Assembly (NCBI RefSeq): GCF_013328205.1
Contig: NZ_JABULH010000007.1
Span: 1 to 64,000, forward strand
Direction: 5' to 3'
Source of the DNA: Sphingomonas hominis
GTDB lineage: Bacteria; Pseudomonadota; Alphaproteobacteria; Sphingomonadales; Sphingomonadaceae
Length of the DNA stretch: 64,000 nucleotides
Part shown: piece after piece, positions 9,212-17,305 of the stretch
How the letters are laid out: every line of letters starts with the position of its first letter
Numbering within the stretch: the first letter of the stretch is position 1
Program-made: the position numbers and the translations under genes
Notes under the pieces: model-generated
Seen by the model: only the letters and a program-made list of their open reading frames with translations
What the model was told of the DNA's origin: nothing
Databases searched by the model: none

Positions 9212-9533
9212 CCCGAAATTTCGCTCGAAATGCGGTTGCCCATCACCGGCCACCGCTCTTTGCCCAGCCGCAGACTACCGACTGGCAGGTGAACGGACGA
9301 CCGCTTTCGGGAGCGCTATTACCGCGATTGAACCACCGAAATTGGGTCGTTATAGCCTGGATCGCCGGTGAATATCTCAGCCTTGATGGTGTCACATTTT
9401 GAGCAGTGCGCCTCTCCCGAGGCATGAGGCTCGTGACGCCAGCGTGTCACGAACGCTGCATCATGCGCTCAACGATCCTAGACTGTTTGGTTGATAAAAA
9501 AAGCACGTGCAATCTCGTGTGCGGCGATGTTGG
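9212..9533. other. 322-bp non-coding gap between IS21 end and permease gene
   Basis: No frame with a recognisable product. It is the downstream flank of the efflux operon, which is read leftwards and ends at 9534. No clear terminator hairpin followed by a T-run is visible. Confidence 0.4.
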
Positions 9534-10634
9534 CTAACTTGGCCGAACAAAGCGGGCATATGCGATCCAGCCGTAGAAAACGGTGAGCCCGAAGAGGTTC
9601 ACCACTTCGCCTGATAATTGCCGAAGGCTTCCACCCATCTGGTTGACCCCCACCATCAGATGTATCCCCGGGGTCGTGGGAAGCATCCGTGACGCTGCGA
9701 CGAGCCATCCCGGCGTTGCCTCCGAGGGCCATGACAAGCCGGAGAGGAAGAAGATTGGCAGGGATGTCACGATCCAGAGCTGGATCGGCCGCTCGCGAGT
9801 CTTGAAGAAGCTGGCAAGCGCCATTGCCCCGGCGACGGTTGCCGCGACGAACGCGATTGCTGCGACGATGAGGGTGAGAGGGGCCGCCTGAGCACGTGGG
9901 TAGTCCTGAAACCAGAAAACGAAGCCAGTGTAGTAGGCCACGTCGAGGAGACCAATTGATACGAATGCCAGTGCGATGCCGAAGAACTCCCTGCGAGTGA
10001 AGCGTCGGCGGCCCTGCCGTTCCCTCATCGTCCCGGCAAGCAGAGCGAGACCCATCAGCAGCGTCTGATGAATGATCAGGAACGCGACGCCCGGAACGAC
10101 CGTGCTTCCATAGCCTTCGCGCGTGTTGAAGAGCGGTCGTTGCACGAGCGACAAGGCCGGTGGCGCCGTCGCGCCGGCGGCCATCGCCTGATCCATCCCT
10201 GCCTCGCGACCGACCGCCGAAATGGCAGCGGCGATGCTGCCGAGCGAGGTGCTGCTACGAAGAAGATAGGCACCATTGCCATACAGCGCGATCGTGCCTT
10301 GGCCACCACGCAGGATGTTCCGCTCGTAGCCGTCCGGGATGACGATCACCGCGTCCGCGTGGCGAGATTGCACCCATCCGTAAGCCTCTCGAGGAGACGA
10401 TAGGGAGGCGATGAGCTCGGCCTGCTGAAGGGCCGGGAGCTTCATCAGGAGCGAGCGGCTCGAACCGGTATGGTCGAGATCGACAACGACGATGGGCAGT
10501 CGCCTCGGCACCTCGCCGGAATAAGCGGCCGGGTAGAAGAACGAATAGATGATGGCCGATCCGATCAGCAGCAGGAGCGCGGATCGGTCCGAGAGGATGG
10601 CACGGAACGTGCCGAGGAAGGCGTTGCGTATCAC
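9534..10634 (-). CDS. ABC-2 type permease, second copy in the operon
   Basis: A 366-residue inner-membrane permease starting with GTG at 10634; its GTG overlaps the TGA of the upstream permease (GTGA). One N-terminal helix (LLLIGSAIIYSFFYP) is followed by a periplasmic domain with PIVVVDLDHTGSSRSLLMKL and five C-terminal helices, the layout of YhhJ/YbhR-type ABC-2 exporters. It contains FNTREGYGSTVVPGVAFLIIHQTLLM and TSLPIFFLSGLSWP. It is the last gene of tetR-tolC-hlyD-permease-permease. No ATP-binding subunit is encoded here. A decayed homologue lies at 16.6-17.15 kb. Confidence 0.88.
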   Translation of the reverse strand: MIRNAFLGTFRAILSDRSALLLLIGSAIIYSFFYPAAYSGEVPRRLPIVVVDLDHTGSSRSLLMKLPALQQAELIASLSSPREAYGWVQSRHADAVIVIPDGYERNILRGGQGTIALYGNGAYLLRSSTSLGSIAAAISAVGREAGMDQAMAAGATAPPALSLVQRPLFNTREGYGSTVVPGVAFLIIHQTLLMGLALLAGTMRERQGRRRFTRREFFGIALAFVSIGLLDVAYYTGFVFWFQDYPRAQAAPLTLIVAAIAFVAATVAGAMALASFFKTRERPIQLWIVTSLPIFFLSGLSWPSEATPGWLVAASRMLPTTPGIHLMVGVNQMGGSLRQLSGEVVNLFGLTVFYGWIAYARFVRPS

Positions 10635-11800
10635 CGGCGGCCCCAGGTTTCCGGCTGCTTCGCCGCGGCAAGGTAGCGCGGCAGTCCGACGGCAAGACCG
10701 ACGATCACGAATGGTAGCATGACGATGATCTGTCGCAGTGACACTGATGCCGCCGAACCCATGATCCACTGCTCCGAAAGCAGCTTGGCAAAGGAAGAAT
10801 AAGGAAGCAGCGCGCTCCATACCCGAGCAAAGCCGGAGGCGGACTCGACCGGGAATACCGCCCCGGCGAACGCGAAGGAGGCTCCCGCGTAGAGGCCAGC
10901 CGCCGAAAGCGCGCTGCTCATCGTTAGAGTAAGACCGACGAATAGAAGCCCGACACCGACATATGCCATGTACATCACCGCATAGCCGGCGCCGATCAGC
11001 AGCGGGCTGCCCGCGATCGGCCAGCCTCGCAGACCAGCCAGATAGGCGATCGCTGCGATCCCCCAGCCCATGAAGATGAGGACGTAGAGCAGCAATTTGC
11101 CGCAAACGGCCCAGGCCGCCTCGCGTCGCGAGCAGTCTGCAAGCCAGTCCCCGATCGTTCCGTCGCGAAGCTCCCGCCCGAGCGCGCCGGTGATCGCCAC
11201 CATGAAGATCAGATGCAGCAATGCGGGATGAAGCAGCGCCACCAGCTGAATTTCGTAGCTGCCCTGCGGATTGAAGAGAACGGTCGAGCGTACCGCGATG
11301 GGTGGCCTGCGAACCCTCCCAGGCCCCAGCACGGCCGCGCTCTGCTGCGACGCAAGCGAGCTGGCATAGCCTTGCACGACGCTGCCGACTTCGCGGATGA
11401 CGGACCCGGCCGGTGTCGAGTAGCTGGCATTGTAGAGCGCAATGACCTTAGCCGTGCCGCCGCGGAGTACCTCTCTGCTTGTGTCCCGATCGATGAGGAC
11501 AATTGCATAGGCCTGTCGGGCGCGCACGGCGTTTTCCGCCATCGACAGGTCGGGTGCTATTTCGAGAACGGCCAAGCCGGGCGCCGCATCGAGACGGCGG
11601 GTCAACTCGCGGGCGATGCCGCCGCCGTCGCGATCGACCACGACGATTGGGAGGTCGCGCATGGCCCCGGCCGACATCTGGATGGCGACCGTGGCGAGAA
11701 GGATCAACGGGATCCATGTCACGAGCGACAGGTCCCAGAAGCTCTTTCGCAGGAAGCCGGCCTCCCGCCGAAAGCCGCCGACCAGCGCGGGCGGGATCAT
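10631..11800 (-). CDS. ABC-2 type permease, first copy in the operon
   Basis: A 389-residue permease. I place the start at ATG 11800 (MIPPALVGGFRREAGF) because it overlaps the hlyD stop as ATGA; the frame extends upstream but that part is antisense-like noise. One N-terminal helix (LVTWIPLILLATVAIQM), a periplasmic domain beginning LPIVVVDRDGGGIAREL, and five C-terminal helices (LIFMVAITGALG, LLLYVLIFMGWGIAAIAYL, YMAYVGVGLLFVGLTL) fit the ABC-2 exporter fold. It probably forms a heterodimer with the next permease. A short decayed homologue of its ALSAAGLYAGASFAFAGAVF segment lies at about 16.48 kb. Confidence 0.88.
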   Translation of the reverse strand: MIPPALVGGFRREAGFLRKSFWDLSLVTWIPLILLATVAIQMSAGAMRDLPIVVVDRDGGGIARELTRRLDAAPGLAVLEIAPDLSMAENAVRARQAYAIVLIDRDTSREVLRGGTAKVIALYNASYSTPAGSVIREVGSVVQGYASSLASQQSAAVLGPGRVRRPPIAVRSTVLFNPQGSYEIQLVALLHPALLHLIFMVAITGALGRELRDGTIGDWLADCSRREAAWAVCGKLLLYVLIFMGWGIAAIAYLAGLRGWPIAGSPLLIGAGYAVMYMAYVGVGLLFVGLTLTMSSALSAAGLYAGASFAFAGAVFPVESASGFARVWSALLPYSSFAKLLSEQWIMGSAASVSLRQIIVMLPFVIVGLAVGLPRYLAAAKQPETWGRR

Positions 11801-12822
11801 TGCGGCCAGTCGAACAGGACCGTCATACCGGGACGCAGCCCGTCGATGGGACGGGATGGCAGGGCGCGGACCTCGAAGCTCTTGACGTCGAACCCGCTGG
11901 ACTGGCGGGTCGCGCGCCAGGTCGCGAACTCGCCCGCCGGCGCCAGGTACGACACGCGGAACGTCACCCGCCTGTTCGCAAGCGCAGGTATCGTTCCGAC
12001 GATCTGCCGGCCTCGTGCGAGCCCGTCGAGCTGATCCTCGCGGACGTTCAGCGTGACCCAAGCGTTTTCGACGTCGGTCAGCATGAAGACCGGAAAGCCC
12101 TGCGGCACGAGTTCGCCTGGTTGAGCCATCCGTTTCCCGACTTCCCCAGCAGATGGCGCGACCACGCGCGTCTCGGCGGCGGCGGCCTGCACCTCGGCCA
12201 CCGCGCCGCGCGCCTGCTGGACCTGACCGCCAGCGGCGGCCTTGTCCTGAGGGCGGGCTCCCGCCAGGGCCTGATCGTATTGCGCCCTCGCTGCCTTCGC
12301 AGCCTCCGTCGAAGCGATGGCGTTCGTCCGCGCCTCGTCCGCCTTCTGACCGGCGACGACGCCCTGGGCGAACAAGCGTTGCGTGCGGTTGCTGGTATCC
12401 TGCGCCAGATTCGCTGCCGCCTGTGCACGCCGCCATTGCGCCTCGGCCGCCCGGATGTCCTCGCTGCGCGCGCCGGCCTCGGCCTTGTCCTGCGTTGCCT
12501 GCGCGGCCTCCAGCGCCCCGCCGGCCTGCTGCTGCTTGGCGGCGACTTCGGGGCTGGAGATCGTGTAGAGTAGCTGCCCTTGCCGGACGGGCTGTCCTTC
12601 CTCCACGCCGAACGATGCGATCCGTCCCGTGACCTTGCTCGTGACGCGGATCTCGCGCGCGTCTACCATGCCTTGCAGCTGACCAGGCACGGGACGGTAG
12701 CTGAGCCAGAGTCCGACGCCCAGCAGGGCAGCGACCACGAGAGCGACAACGACCAGTTTGCCGCGGGGTGGCCTTGTCGTCCCCCCGCCGTCGTGCATTT
12801 CGTTTTCAGTTGCGGCGTTCAT
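11797..12822 (-). CDS. HlyD-family membrane fusion protein
   Basis: A 341-residue periplasmic adaptor. A single N-terminal membrane helix at about residues 22-44 is followed by a biotinyl-lipoyl half-motif (VTSKVTGRIASFGVEEGQPVRQGQLLYTI), an Ala/Gln-rich coiled-coil hairpin of about 100 residues, the second lipoyl half (TRVVAPSAGEVGKRMAQPGEL) and a beta-barrel part ending near MTVLFDW. It links the inner-membrane permeases to the TolC-like channel. Its start overlaps the tolC stop by four bases and its TGA overlaps the next ATG, so translation is coupled through the operon. Confidence 0.92.
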   Translation of the reverse strand: MNAATENEMHDGGGTTRPPRGKLVVVALVVAALLGVGLWLSYRPVPGQLQGMVDAREIRVTSKVTGRIASFGVEEGQPVRQGQLLYTISSPEVAAKQQQAGGALEAAQATQDKAEAGARSEDIRAAEAQWRRAQAAANLAQDTSNRTQRLFAQGVVAGQKADEARTNAIASTEAAKAARAQYDQALAGARPQDKAAAGGQVQQARGAVAEVQAAAAETRVVAPSAGEVGKRMAQPGELVPQGFPVFMLTDVENAWVTLNVREDQLDGLARGRQIVGTIPALANRRVTFRVSYLAPAGEFATWRATRQSSGFDVKSFEVRALPSRPIDGLRPGMTVLFDWPQ

Positions 12823-14198
12823 GGAATTACCTTGTCGGCTTTGGCGACGTATGCGGCCATCTCATCCATTTGCCCGCTGACGTTCAGAAGCTGGGCAAGT
12901 GCCTGTACATATTCGTTGGCCGCCTGCGCGCGCTGGATGCGCGATCGCCCCAGCGAAAGCTGCGCGTCGATGACGTCCAGCGATGTCGCCTGCTGTTCCC
13001 GATAGGATAGGGTCTGAAGCCGCAGATTCTCGATAGATGAAGCGAGGGAGGTATCGAGAAGCAGATACCGCTTTCGCGCCGCCTCGACGTCGTTCCACGC
13101 CTTCGTCACACCGATCTCGATCTGCGTGCGGCCTTCGCGCAGACCGGCGCGCGCCTGTTCCGCCGTCGCCCGTGCCGCATCGACCGCCTGTCGGCGCCCA
13201 AGACCCCCGGCGAGCTTATAGCGCAAGCCAACACCCACTGCCCAATCCGGGTCCGTGAGGAGGGTGTCGCGCCGGTCGAAATTATACTGGCCGAAGCCGT
13301 AGACGGTCGGGCGCTGCTTCGCCTGCTGGATCAGGACGCCGGCCTTCGCCTGGTCCTCCAGCGACGACAGCCGCTCGAGTTGAGGATGTGAGGCTAGGGC
13401 CGCGGCCTTGAACGTGTCGAGCGGCGGCAGTGGACGCGAGATGACGAAGAGCGGCGTTGACGGCCTCACTCCTGCGGGTTCGCGCAGCAGCCCCGCAAGC
13501 GCCGCATTCGCCGTCTGGAGGTCAGCGATCGCCTTCTCATATTCCGCCCGTGCGTCGTCGCGTGCCACCTCTGCCTGAAGGCGTTGCGCCCGGCTGATGA
13601 AGCGCGCTTCCTCGAGCTTGACGGCGTCTGCGACGTGACGGTCGAGCCCATCGAGCACGTCGCGGCGCACGCCCAGCGCTCGCTCGGCTAGCTGCTGGCC
13701 GAAATAGGCCCGCACCAATTGCACGAGCTGATCGTTGGCGGTGATGGCCCGGTCGGCCTGCGCCTGCGCCACCTGTGCCCGCGCACCAGCCTGCGTCCCC
13801 GAAATCTGCCCTCCGGTGTAGATCGGGAGGGTCGTCGAAGCGATGGGGCGCGTACTTTGCCTTCTAACTTGAAACCGCAGCGGGTCAGGGATGCCGAAGC
13901 CCTCGGCGACCGGCGCGAGCGAACCGAGCGGCAGATAGAGCGTCTTCTGATAGTCCAGCAGTTGCGCCTCGAGGTCGACGTCCGGCCTGCGCAATGTGCG
14001 CGTGGCTCCCTCTTGCGCCTCCTTGCTGCGCACGTTCGCGTCCGAGGCCGCGATCGCGTCGGAACGGTCCAGCAGCTGCTCCTGCGCACGGGCGTATGTC
14101 AGGACGGCGGGGCTTGAGGGGCCGATGTTCTGGGCCGATGCGGCATGCGCCGTCGCGACCGCGGCGCCGATGATGGCGATAGACCGAAGGCTCATCAT
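12819..14198 (-). CDS. TolC-family outer-membrane efflux protein
   Basis: A 459-residue outer-membrane channel. The signal peptide MMSLRSIAIIGAAVATAHAA is followed by two repeated outer-membrane-efflux domains with long amphipathic helices, for example RAQVAQAQADRAITANDQLV and AVDAARATAEQARAGLREG. The TTLPIYTGGQISG and GFGQYNFDRRDTLLTDP segments recur in the decayed copy at 15.88-16.46 kb. It is the first transporter gene of the operon, 103 bp downstream of the TetR gene and on the same strand. Substrate unknown. Confidence 0.92.
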   Translation of the reverse strand: MMSLRSIAIIGAAVATAHAASAQNIGPSSPAVLTYARAQEQLLDRSDAIAASDANVRSKEAQEGATRTLRRPDVDLEAQLLDYQKTLYLPLGSLAPVAEGFGIPDPLRFQVRRQSTRPIASTTLPIYTGGQISGTQAGARAQVAQAQADRAITANDQLVQLVRAYFGQQLAERALGVRRDVLDGLDRHVADAVKLEEARFISRAQRLQAEVARDDARAEYEKAIADLQTANAALAGLLREPAGVRPSTPLFVISRPLPPLDTFKAAALASHPQLERLSSLEDQAKAGVLIQQAKQRPTVYGFGQYNFDRRDTLLTDPDWAVGVGLRYKLAGGLGRRQAVDAARATAEQARAGLREGRTQIEIGVTKAWNDVEAARKRYLLLDTSLASSIENLRLQTLSYREQQATSLDVIDAQLSLGRSRIQRAQAANEYVQALAQLLNVSGQMDEMAAYVAKADKVIP

Positions 14199-14301
14199 CG
14201 ACGTTGGCCCGCTTTGCTGTGAGGCGACAAGCCGTCTGCGGCCTCGATGCCGCAGCCATGTACGAGGGGACGAGGTCTGGGCGTCGCCGCCATGATCACG
14301 T

Positions 14302-14940
14302 TCACGACTGCGACCCCGGTCGTCGAAATTCGCAAGAGACGATGCTCGCCCCCCTTCGGAGGGTCAGCTCGCGGGCCGCACGTCGTTTCGCGAATGATCT
14401 TGGCAATCCCAAAGCATGGTCCAGCTCGTCGCCGATCAACGACGCACTCAGCGCGCCCGAAACGATGCCCTTGACGAGGGCCGGCAGCTCGTGGTCGGCG
14501 ACTGTCGAGCCCCCCGTCGTGTCGCCCGCCAACTCGCTTGGTAGGCGGGAGAATCGGCTGAAGAGGGGTTCCAGCATCTGACGATCGGTCGCGGCAAGCC
14601 AGCCGATCAGCCGGCCCACGCCGGTCTGTGCGAACGTGTCGAAGACGAGGTCGACGAGGCCGGCTTCATCGATGTCGCCTGCCCTCAAGGCTCGGACACC
14701 GCGCCGGACGTCCTCCAGAAGCTGGCCGATGACGTCGTCCGCGACGGCTGCCTGCAGGTTGGCCGCGGTGCCGAAATGATGGGTGATGCTTCCGTGCGCC
14801 ATGCCTAATGCCCCGGCCACGCTCTGAAGCGTGATCGCTGCCGGCCCGAAACGCTCAAGGATATCGCGGGCAGCGCCGACCGCTTCGCTGCGAAGCTCGT
14901 CCGGATGACGCCGGCGGCGACGGGGAGGCTCTATTGTCAT
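14302..14940 (-). CDS. TetR-family regulator of the efflux operon
   Basis: A 212-residue regulator if translated from ATG 14940 (MTIEPPRRRRRHPDE); a TTG three codons upstream is an alternative. The N-terminal helix-turn-helix reads AITLQSVAGALGMAHGSITHHFGTAANLQAAV. A ligand-binding helical domain follows (LVDLVFDTFAQTGVGRLIGWLAATDRQ). No Shine-Dalgarno is obvious, and a perfect inverted repeat covers the start region, suggesting a leaderless or tightly autoregulated transcript. It lies upstream of and codirectional with tolC, and divergent from a truncated thioesterase gene. Confidence 0.88.
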   Translation of the reverse strand: MTIEPPRRRRRHPDELRSEAVGAARDILERFGPAAITLQSVAGALGMAHGSITHHFGTAANLQAAVADDVIGQLLEDVRRGVRALRAGDIDEAGLVDLVFDTFAQTGVGRLIGWLAATDRQMLEPLFSRFSRLPSELAGDTTGGSTVADHELPALVKGIVSGALSASLIGDELDHALGLPRSFAKRRAARELTLRRGASIVSCEFRRPGSQS

Positions 14941-14951
14941 TGATGACAATA
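14932..14951. promoter_or_regulatory. candidate TetR operator overlapping the regulator's start codon
   Basis: A perfect inverted repeat with 9-bp arms, TATTGTCAT and ATGACAATA, separated by TG. It lies in the divergent region between the regulator (read left) and the thioesterase fragment (read right) and covers the regulator's ATG at 14938-14940. Size, symmetry and position fit a TetR autoregulatory operator. A partial second half-site (GTCAATGAC) sits about 20 bp further right. Confidence 0.7.
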
Positions 14952-15000
14952 TAAGTTAATGCCGTGTCGGCGTCAATGACGATCAGCGGAGACGACGCGG

Positions 15001-15228
15001 ATGCCTAACGATAGCGCCGGCCATACCTGCGCCTTCGATGTGATCGCCTCCGACATCGATCACATGGGCCACGTCAACAATACGGTCTATTTAGGCTGGA
15101 TTCAGGAGGCGGTGATCTCCTTTTGGCACCGGATCGCGCCCGGCGATGCGCTGGAGTCGGTTGCCCGGGTCGCGATAAAGCATGAGATCACCTATCGCTG
15201 CCCCGCCTTCCTAGATCAGCGCGTTGAC
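15001..15228 (+). pseudogene. acyl-CoA thioesterase (4HBT hot-dog), 5' fragment cut by IS21
   Basis: The first 76 residues of a hot-dog thioesterase: FDVIASDIDHMGHVNNTVYLGWIQEAVISFW is the N-terminal strand and catalytic-helix region, and the sequence continues to CPAFLDQRVD. At 15229 the IS21 end (TGTCAATCGGCG) begins and the frame continues only into IS sequence. The rest of the gene is absent. An intact relative with the same DELGHVNNAVYLQWVQ motif lies at 20487-20924, also near TetR genes. Confidence 0.8.
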
Positions 15229-15285
15229 TGTCAATCGGCGTCCAAAAGGGACCCCCTACCGGCGTCCAAAAGGGACCCCCTTCGT
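15229..15285 (+). repeat. IS21 right end with two tandem terminal repeats
   Basis: Starts TGTCAATCGGCG at 15229, then GTCCAAAAGGGACCCC; a second unit (CCGGCGTCCAAAAGGGACCC) follows at about 15260. It matches, in inverted sense, the left-end repeats at 9151-9211. It directly abuts the truncated thioesterase. No target-site duplication can be checked because the partner end of this copy is lost. Confidence 0.8.
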
Positions 15286-15401
15286 CGAGCAGCGTACCGG
15301 GGATGACGGGCGCACTGTTCGCGCTGGTTGCGGCGTAGGGCGGGCGTAGCCCGACGGGAGGCGCAACCAGCGCGAAGCGTTCTCTGCCGGTGTCCCAGGC
15401 G

Positions 15402-15858
15402 TCAGCTTCGATGTTTGAAGCGCCAGCTGTCGTTGCCGGTTTCGACGATGTCGCAATGGTGGGTAATTCGGTCGAGCAGCGCGGTGGTCATCTTGGGGTC
15501 GCCGAAGACGGTGGGCCACTCACCAAAGGCCAGGTTCGTCGTGACGATGACTGAAGTCTGTTCGTAGAGCTTGCTGACGAGGTGGAAGAGCAGCTGACCG
15601 CCCGAGCGGGCAAACGGCAGGTAGCCAAGCTCGTCGAGCACCACGAGGTCGAGGCGCGAGAGCTGGGCCGCCAGCGTGCCGGCCTTCCCAAGGCGGGTTT
15701 CCTCCTCGAGCCGGTTCACCAGATCAACCGTGTGGAAATAGCGCCCGCGGGCGCCGGCCCGTACCACATTGGCGGTGATGGTGGTGGCGAGGTGCGTCTT
15801 GCCGGTGCCCGTCCCACCGACCAGCACGACGTTGCGCCGGCCCGGAAGAAACGAGCCG
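15402..15858 (-). pseudogene. istB: IS21-family istB ATPase, C-terminal fragment
   Basis: The retained part begins about [20 protein letters not shown] (Walker A) and continues through [16 protein letters not shown], the Walker B region [14 protein letters not shown] and [20 protein letters not shown] to the natural C-terminus (DSWRFKHRS). Roughly the first 80-90 residues are missing. The frame continues upstream, but that part is antisense to a decayed efflux gene. With the istA fragment at 8.6-9.1 kb it shows two partial IS21 copies in direct orientation, each missing its outer half. Confidence 0.85.
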
Positions 15859-15869
15859 CTGTACAGCGA

Positions 15870-16475
15870 GCGTACCGCGTGCCGCTCTACACGGGCGGTG
15901 CGATCCCGGCGATCCAGGCGGGTGCGGACGGCGCGGTCGAGGTGGCCCGCGCCAGGCAGGCGGGTGGTCGCGACCTGTCTCGCGTCAGGTTGGTCCGCAC
16001 CTATTTCGGTCAGCAGGTTGCCGCCCAGCTGACCCGGTCGACGCGCGAGACGCTCGCAGGGTTCGATCGGCATCTGTCGGATGCCGTGAAGCTCGAGCAG
16101 AACGGGGTCATTCCCCATGCGCGCGTCCTCCAGGTTCAGGTCGCCCGCGACGCCGCCGAACGCGCCTTCATTCGCGCGCAACTCGAGGAAGCGACTGCTG
16201 CCGACGCACTGTCGGGTTGCTGGACCGACCCGCCGGCGTCGGCGCATCGACGCCGCTGTTCGTCAATTCGCAGCCGCTGCCTCCCGTCGGCACATTCCTG
16301 GAGGGCATAGACGCGACGCCCCGGGCCCGCGGCGCCGACGCAGCGCGTGACATCGCCAGCGCGGGGGTCGGCCTGGCGAAATCGCGCTACCGCCCGCAAG
16401 CCTTCGCGTTCGGCAGCTACAACGCCAATCGCGACAATGCGCTGCCCACGGACACGCGAAACCGCGACCGCTCTG
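15870..16475 (+). pseudogene. decayed TolC-family gene
   Basis: Recognisable TolC pieces in two frames: [18 protein letters not shown] ... [39 protein letters not shown], then after a frame change near 16210 [22 protein letters not shown] and FAFGSYNANRDNALPTD. These parallel in order the intact TolC at 12819-14198 (PIYTGGQISG, RAYFGQQLAE, RPSTPLFVISRPLPP, FGQYNFDRRDTLLTD). Both ends and internal parts are missing. It is on the opposite strand from the intact copy. Confidence 0.8.
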
Positions 16476-16600
16476 TCGGCGAGCGCCGTCTATGCCGGTT
16501 CGGCGCTTGCCTATTCGGGCGCGACGTTACCGCTGAACGGCGCCAACGCCTTTGCCCACATCTGGAGCAACGTGCTGCCGCTGAACCCAACTCAGTCGCG
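16476..16600 (+). pseudogene. decayed fragment of ABC-2 permease 1
   Basis: About 35-40 residues (ALSASAVYAGSALAYSGATL, then GANAFAHIWSNVLPLNPTQ) match the ALSAAGLYAGASFAFAGAVF ... FARVWSALLPYS region of the intact permease at 10631-11800. It is joined directly to the TolC remnant, so the hlyD gene and most of this permease have been deleted. Confidence 0.7.
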
Positions 16601-17181
16601 GCGGGCTGCCCGTCGCGGTCACCACCGAACCGTTGTTCAATCGGACGGGTGGTTACAAGGGCTATGTCTTTCCGGCCGTAGCGGTGATCATCGTTCAGCA
16701 GACGCTGCTCTTCGGCGCCGCTACCTTCATGGGCGGACGACGCCGCTCCGGCGCATGGCGGATGGGTGTCGCGGAGTTCTGGGGAACGCTGGCGGCGTTC
16801 ACGTCGGTAGGCATCCTGGGATGCTATTTCCTGTTCGGGTTCATCTTCTGGCTCCAGGCTGTGCCCGTCGATGGCGACATTACCGGCATGATGGTGATGG
16901 TCCCTGTCTTCGCCACGGCGGTTGCTGCCCTAGGGCTGCTCATCGGCAGCGTGTTCGATTGCGCCGAGCGGGCAACCTACATCCTGGCACCGACCTCGGT
17001 GCCGTTCTTCTTCCTCACCGGGACCGCCTATCCGCTCGATCAAATGCCGGGCTTCGTCGCCGCCCTCTCTCACTTGATCCCGGCCACCGCCGGCGTCCAC
17101 ACGTTCGTCCCGTTGAACCAGATGCATGCGCGCCTGGCCACGAGACTTCGTGTCGCTGATCGCTGCCACCTGCATCGATAG
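16600..17181 (+). pseudogene. decayed ABC-2 permease 2, C-terminal half
   Basis: About 190 residues homologous to the second half of the intact permease at 9534-10634: EPLFNRTGGYKGYVFPAVAVIIVQQTLLFGAAT, then FFFLTGTAYPLDQMPGFVAALSHLIPATAGVHTFVPLNQM. Four to five membrane helices are still readable in one frame from 16633. The N-terminal and periplasmic part is missing and the C-terminus is altered. It completes a tolC-permease-permease relic in the same gene order as the intact operon. Confidence 0.8.
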
Positions 17182-17217
17182 TTGCCTCACGTAGAGACCT
17201 GGTCGAGTCGACAAGAA

Positions 17218-17238
17218 AGGGAACCATTCGGTTTCCCT
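17218..17238. promoter_or_regulatory. palindromic operator in front of the haem-enzyme operon
   Basis: AGGGAACC and GGTTTCCCT flank a short ATTC spacer; the arms differ by one extra base on the right. The same motif in perfect form (AAAGGGAACC / GGTTCCCTTT around ACTC) occurs at 22000-22023 upstream of a TetR gene. The shared sequence suggests both sites bind one of the two TetR paralogues encoded at 21.1 and 22.1 kb. Confidence 0.65.
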
Positions 17239-17305
17239 AGGTGTTGTTGGTGGGTAATTGCCGGGAAATGGCTGGGCCAAGCGGCGCCGCGACCGGCGTC
17301 GGGAC

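Noticed and set aside
10635-11105. Upstream extension of permease 2 (and a similar 212-codon extension of permease 1)
   Set aside because: The extensions overlap the preceding gene in another frame and lack hydrophobic structure; GTGA and ATGA overlaps give natural starts at 10634 and 11800.
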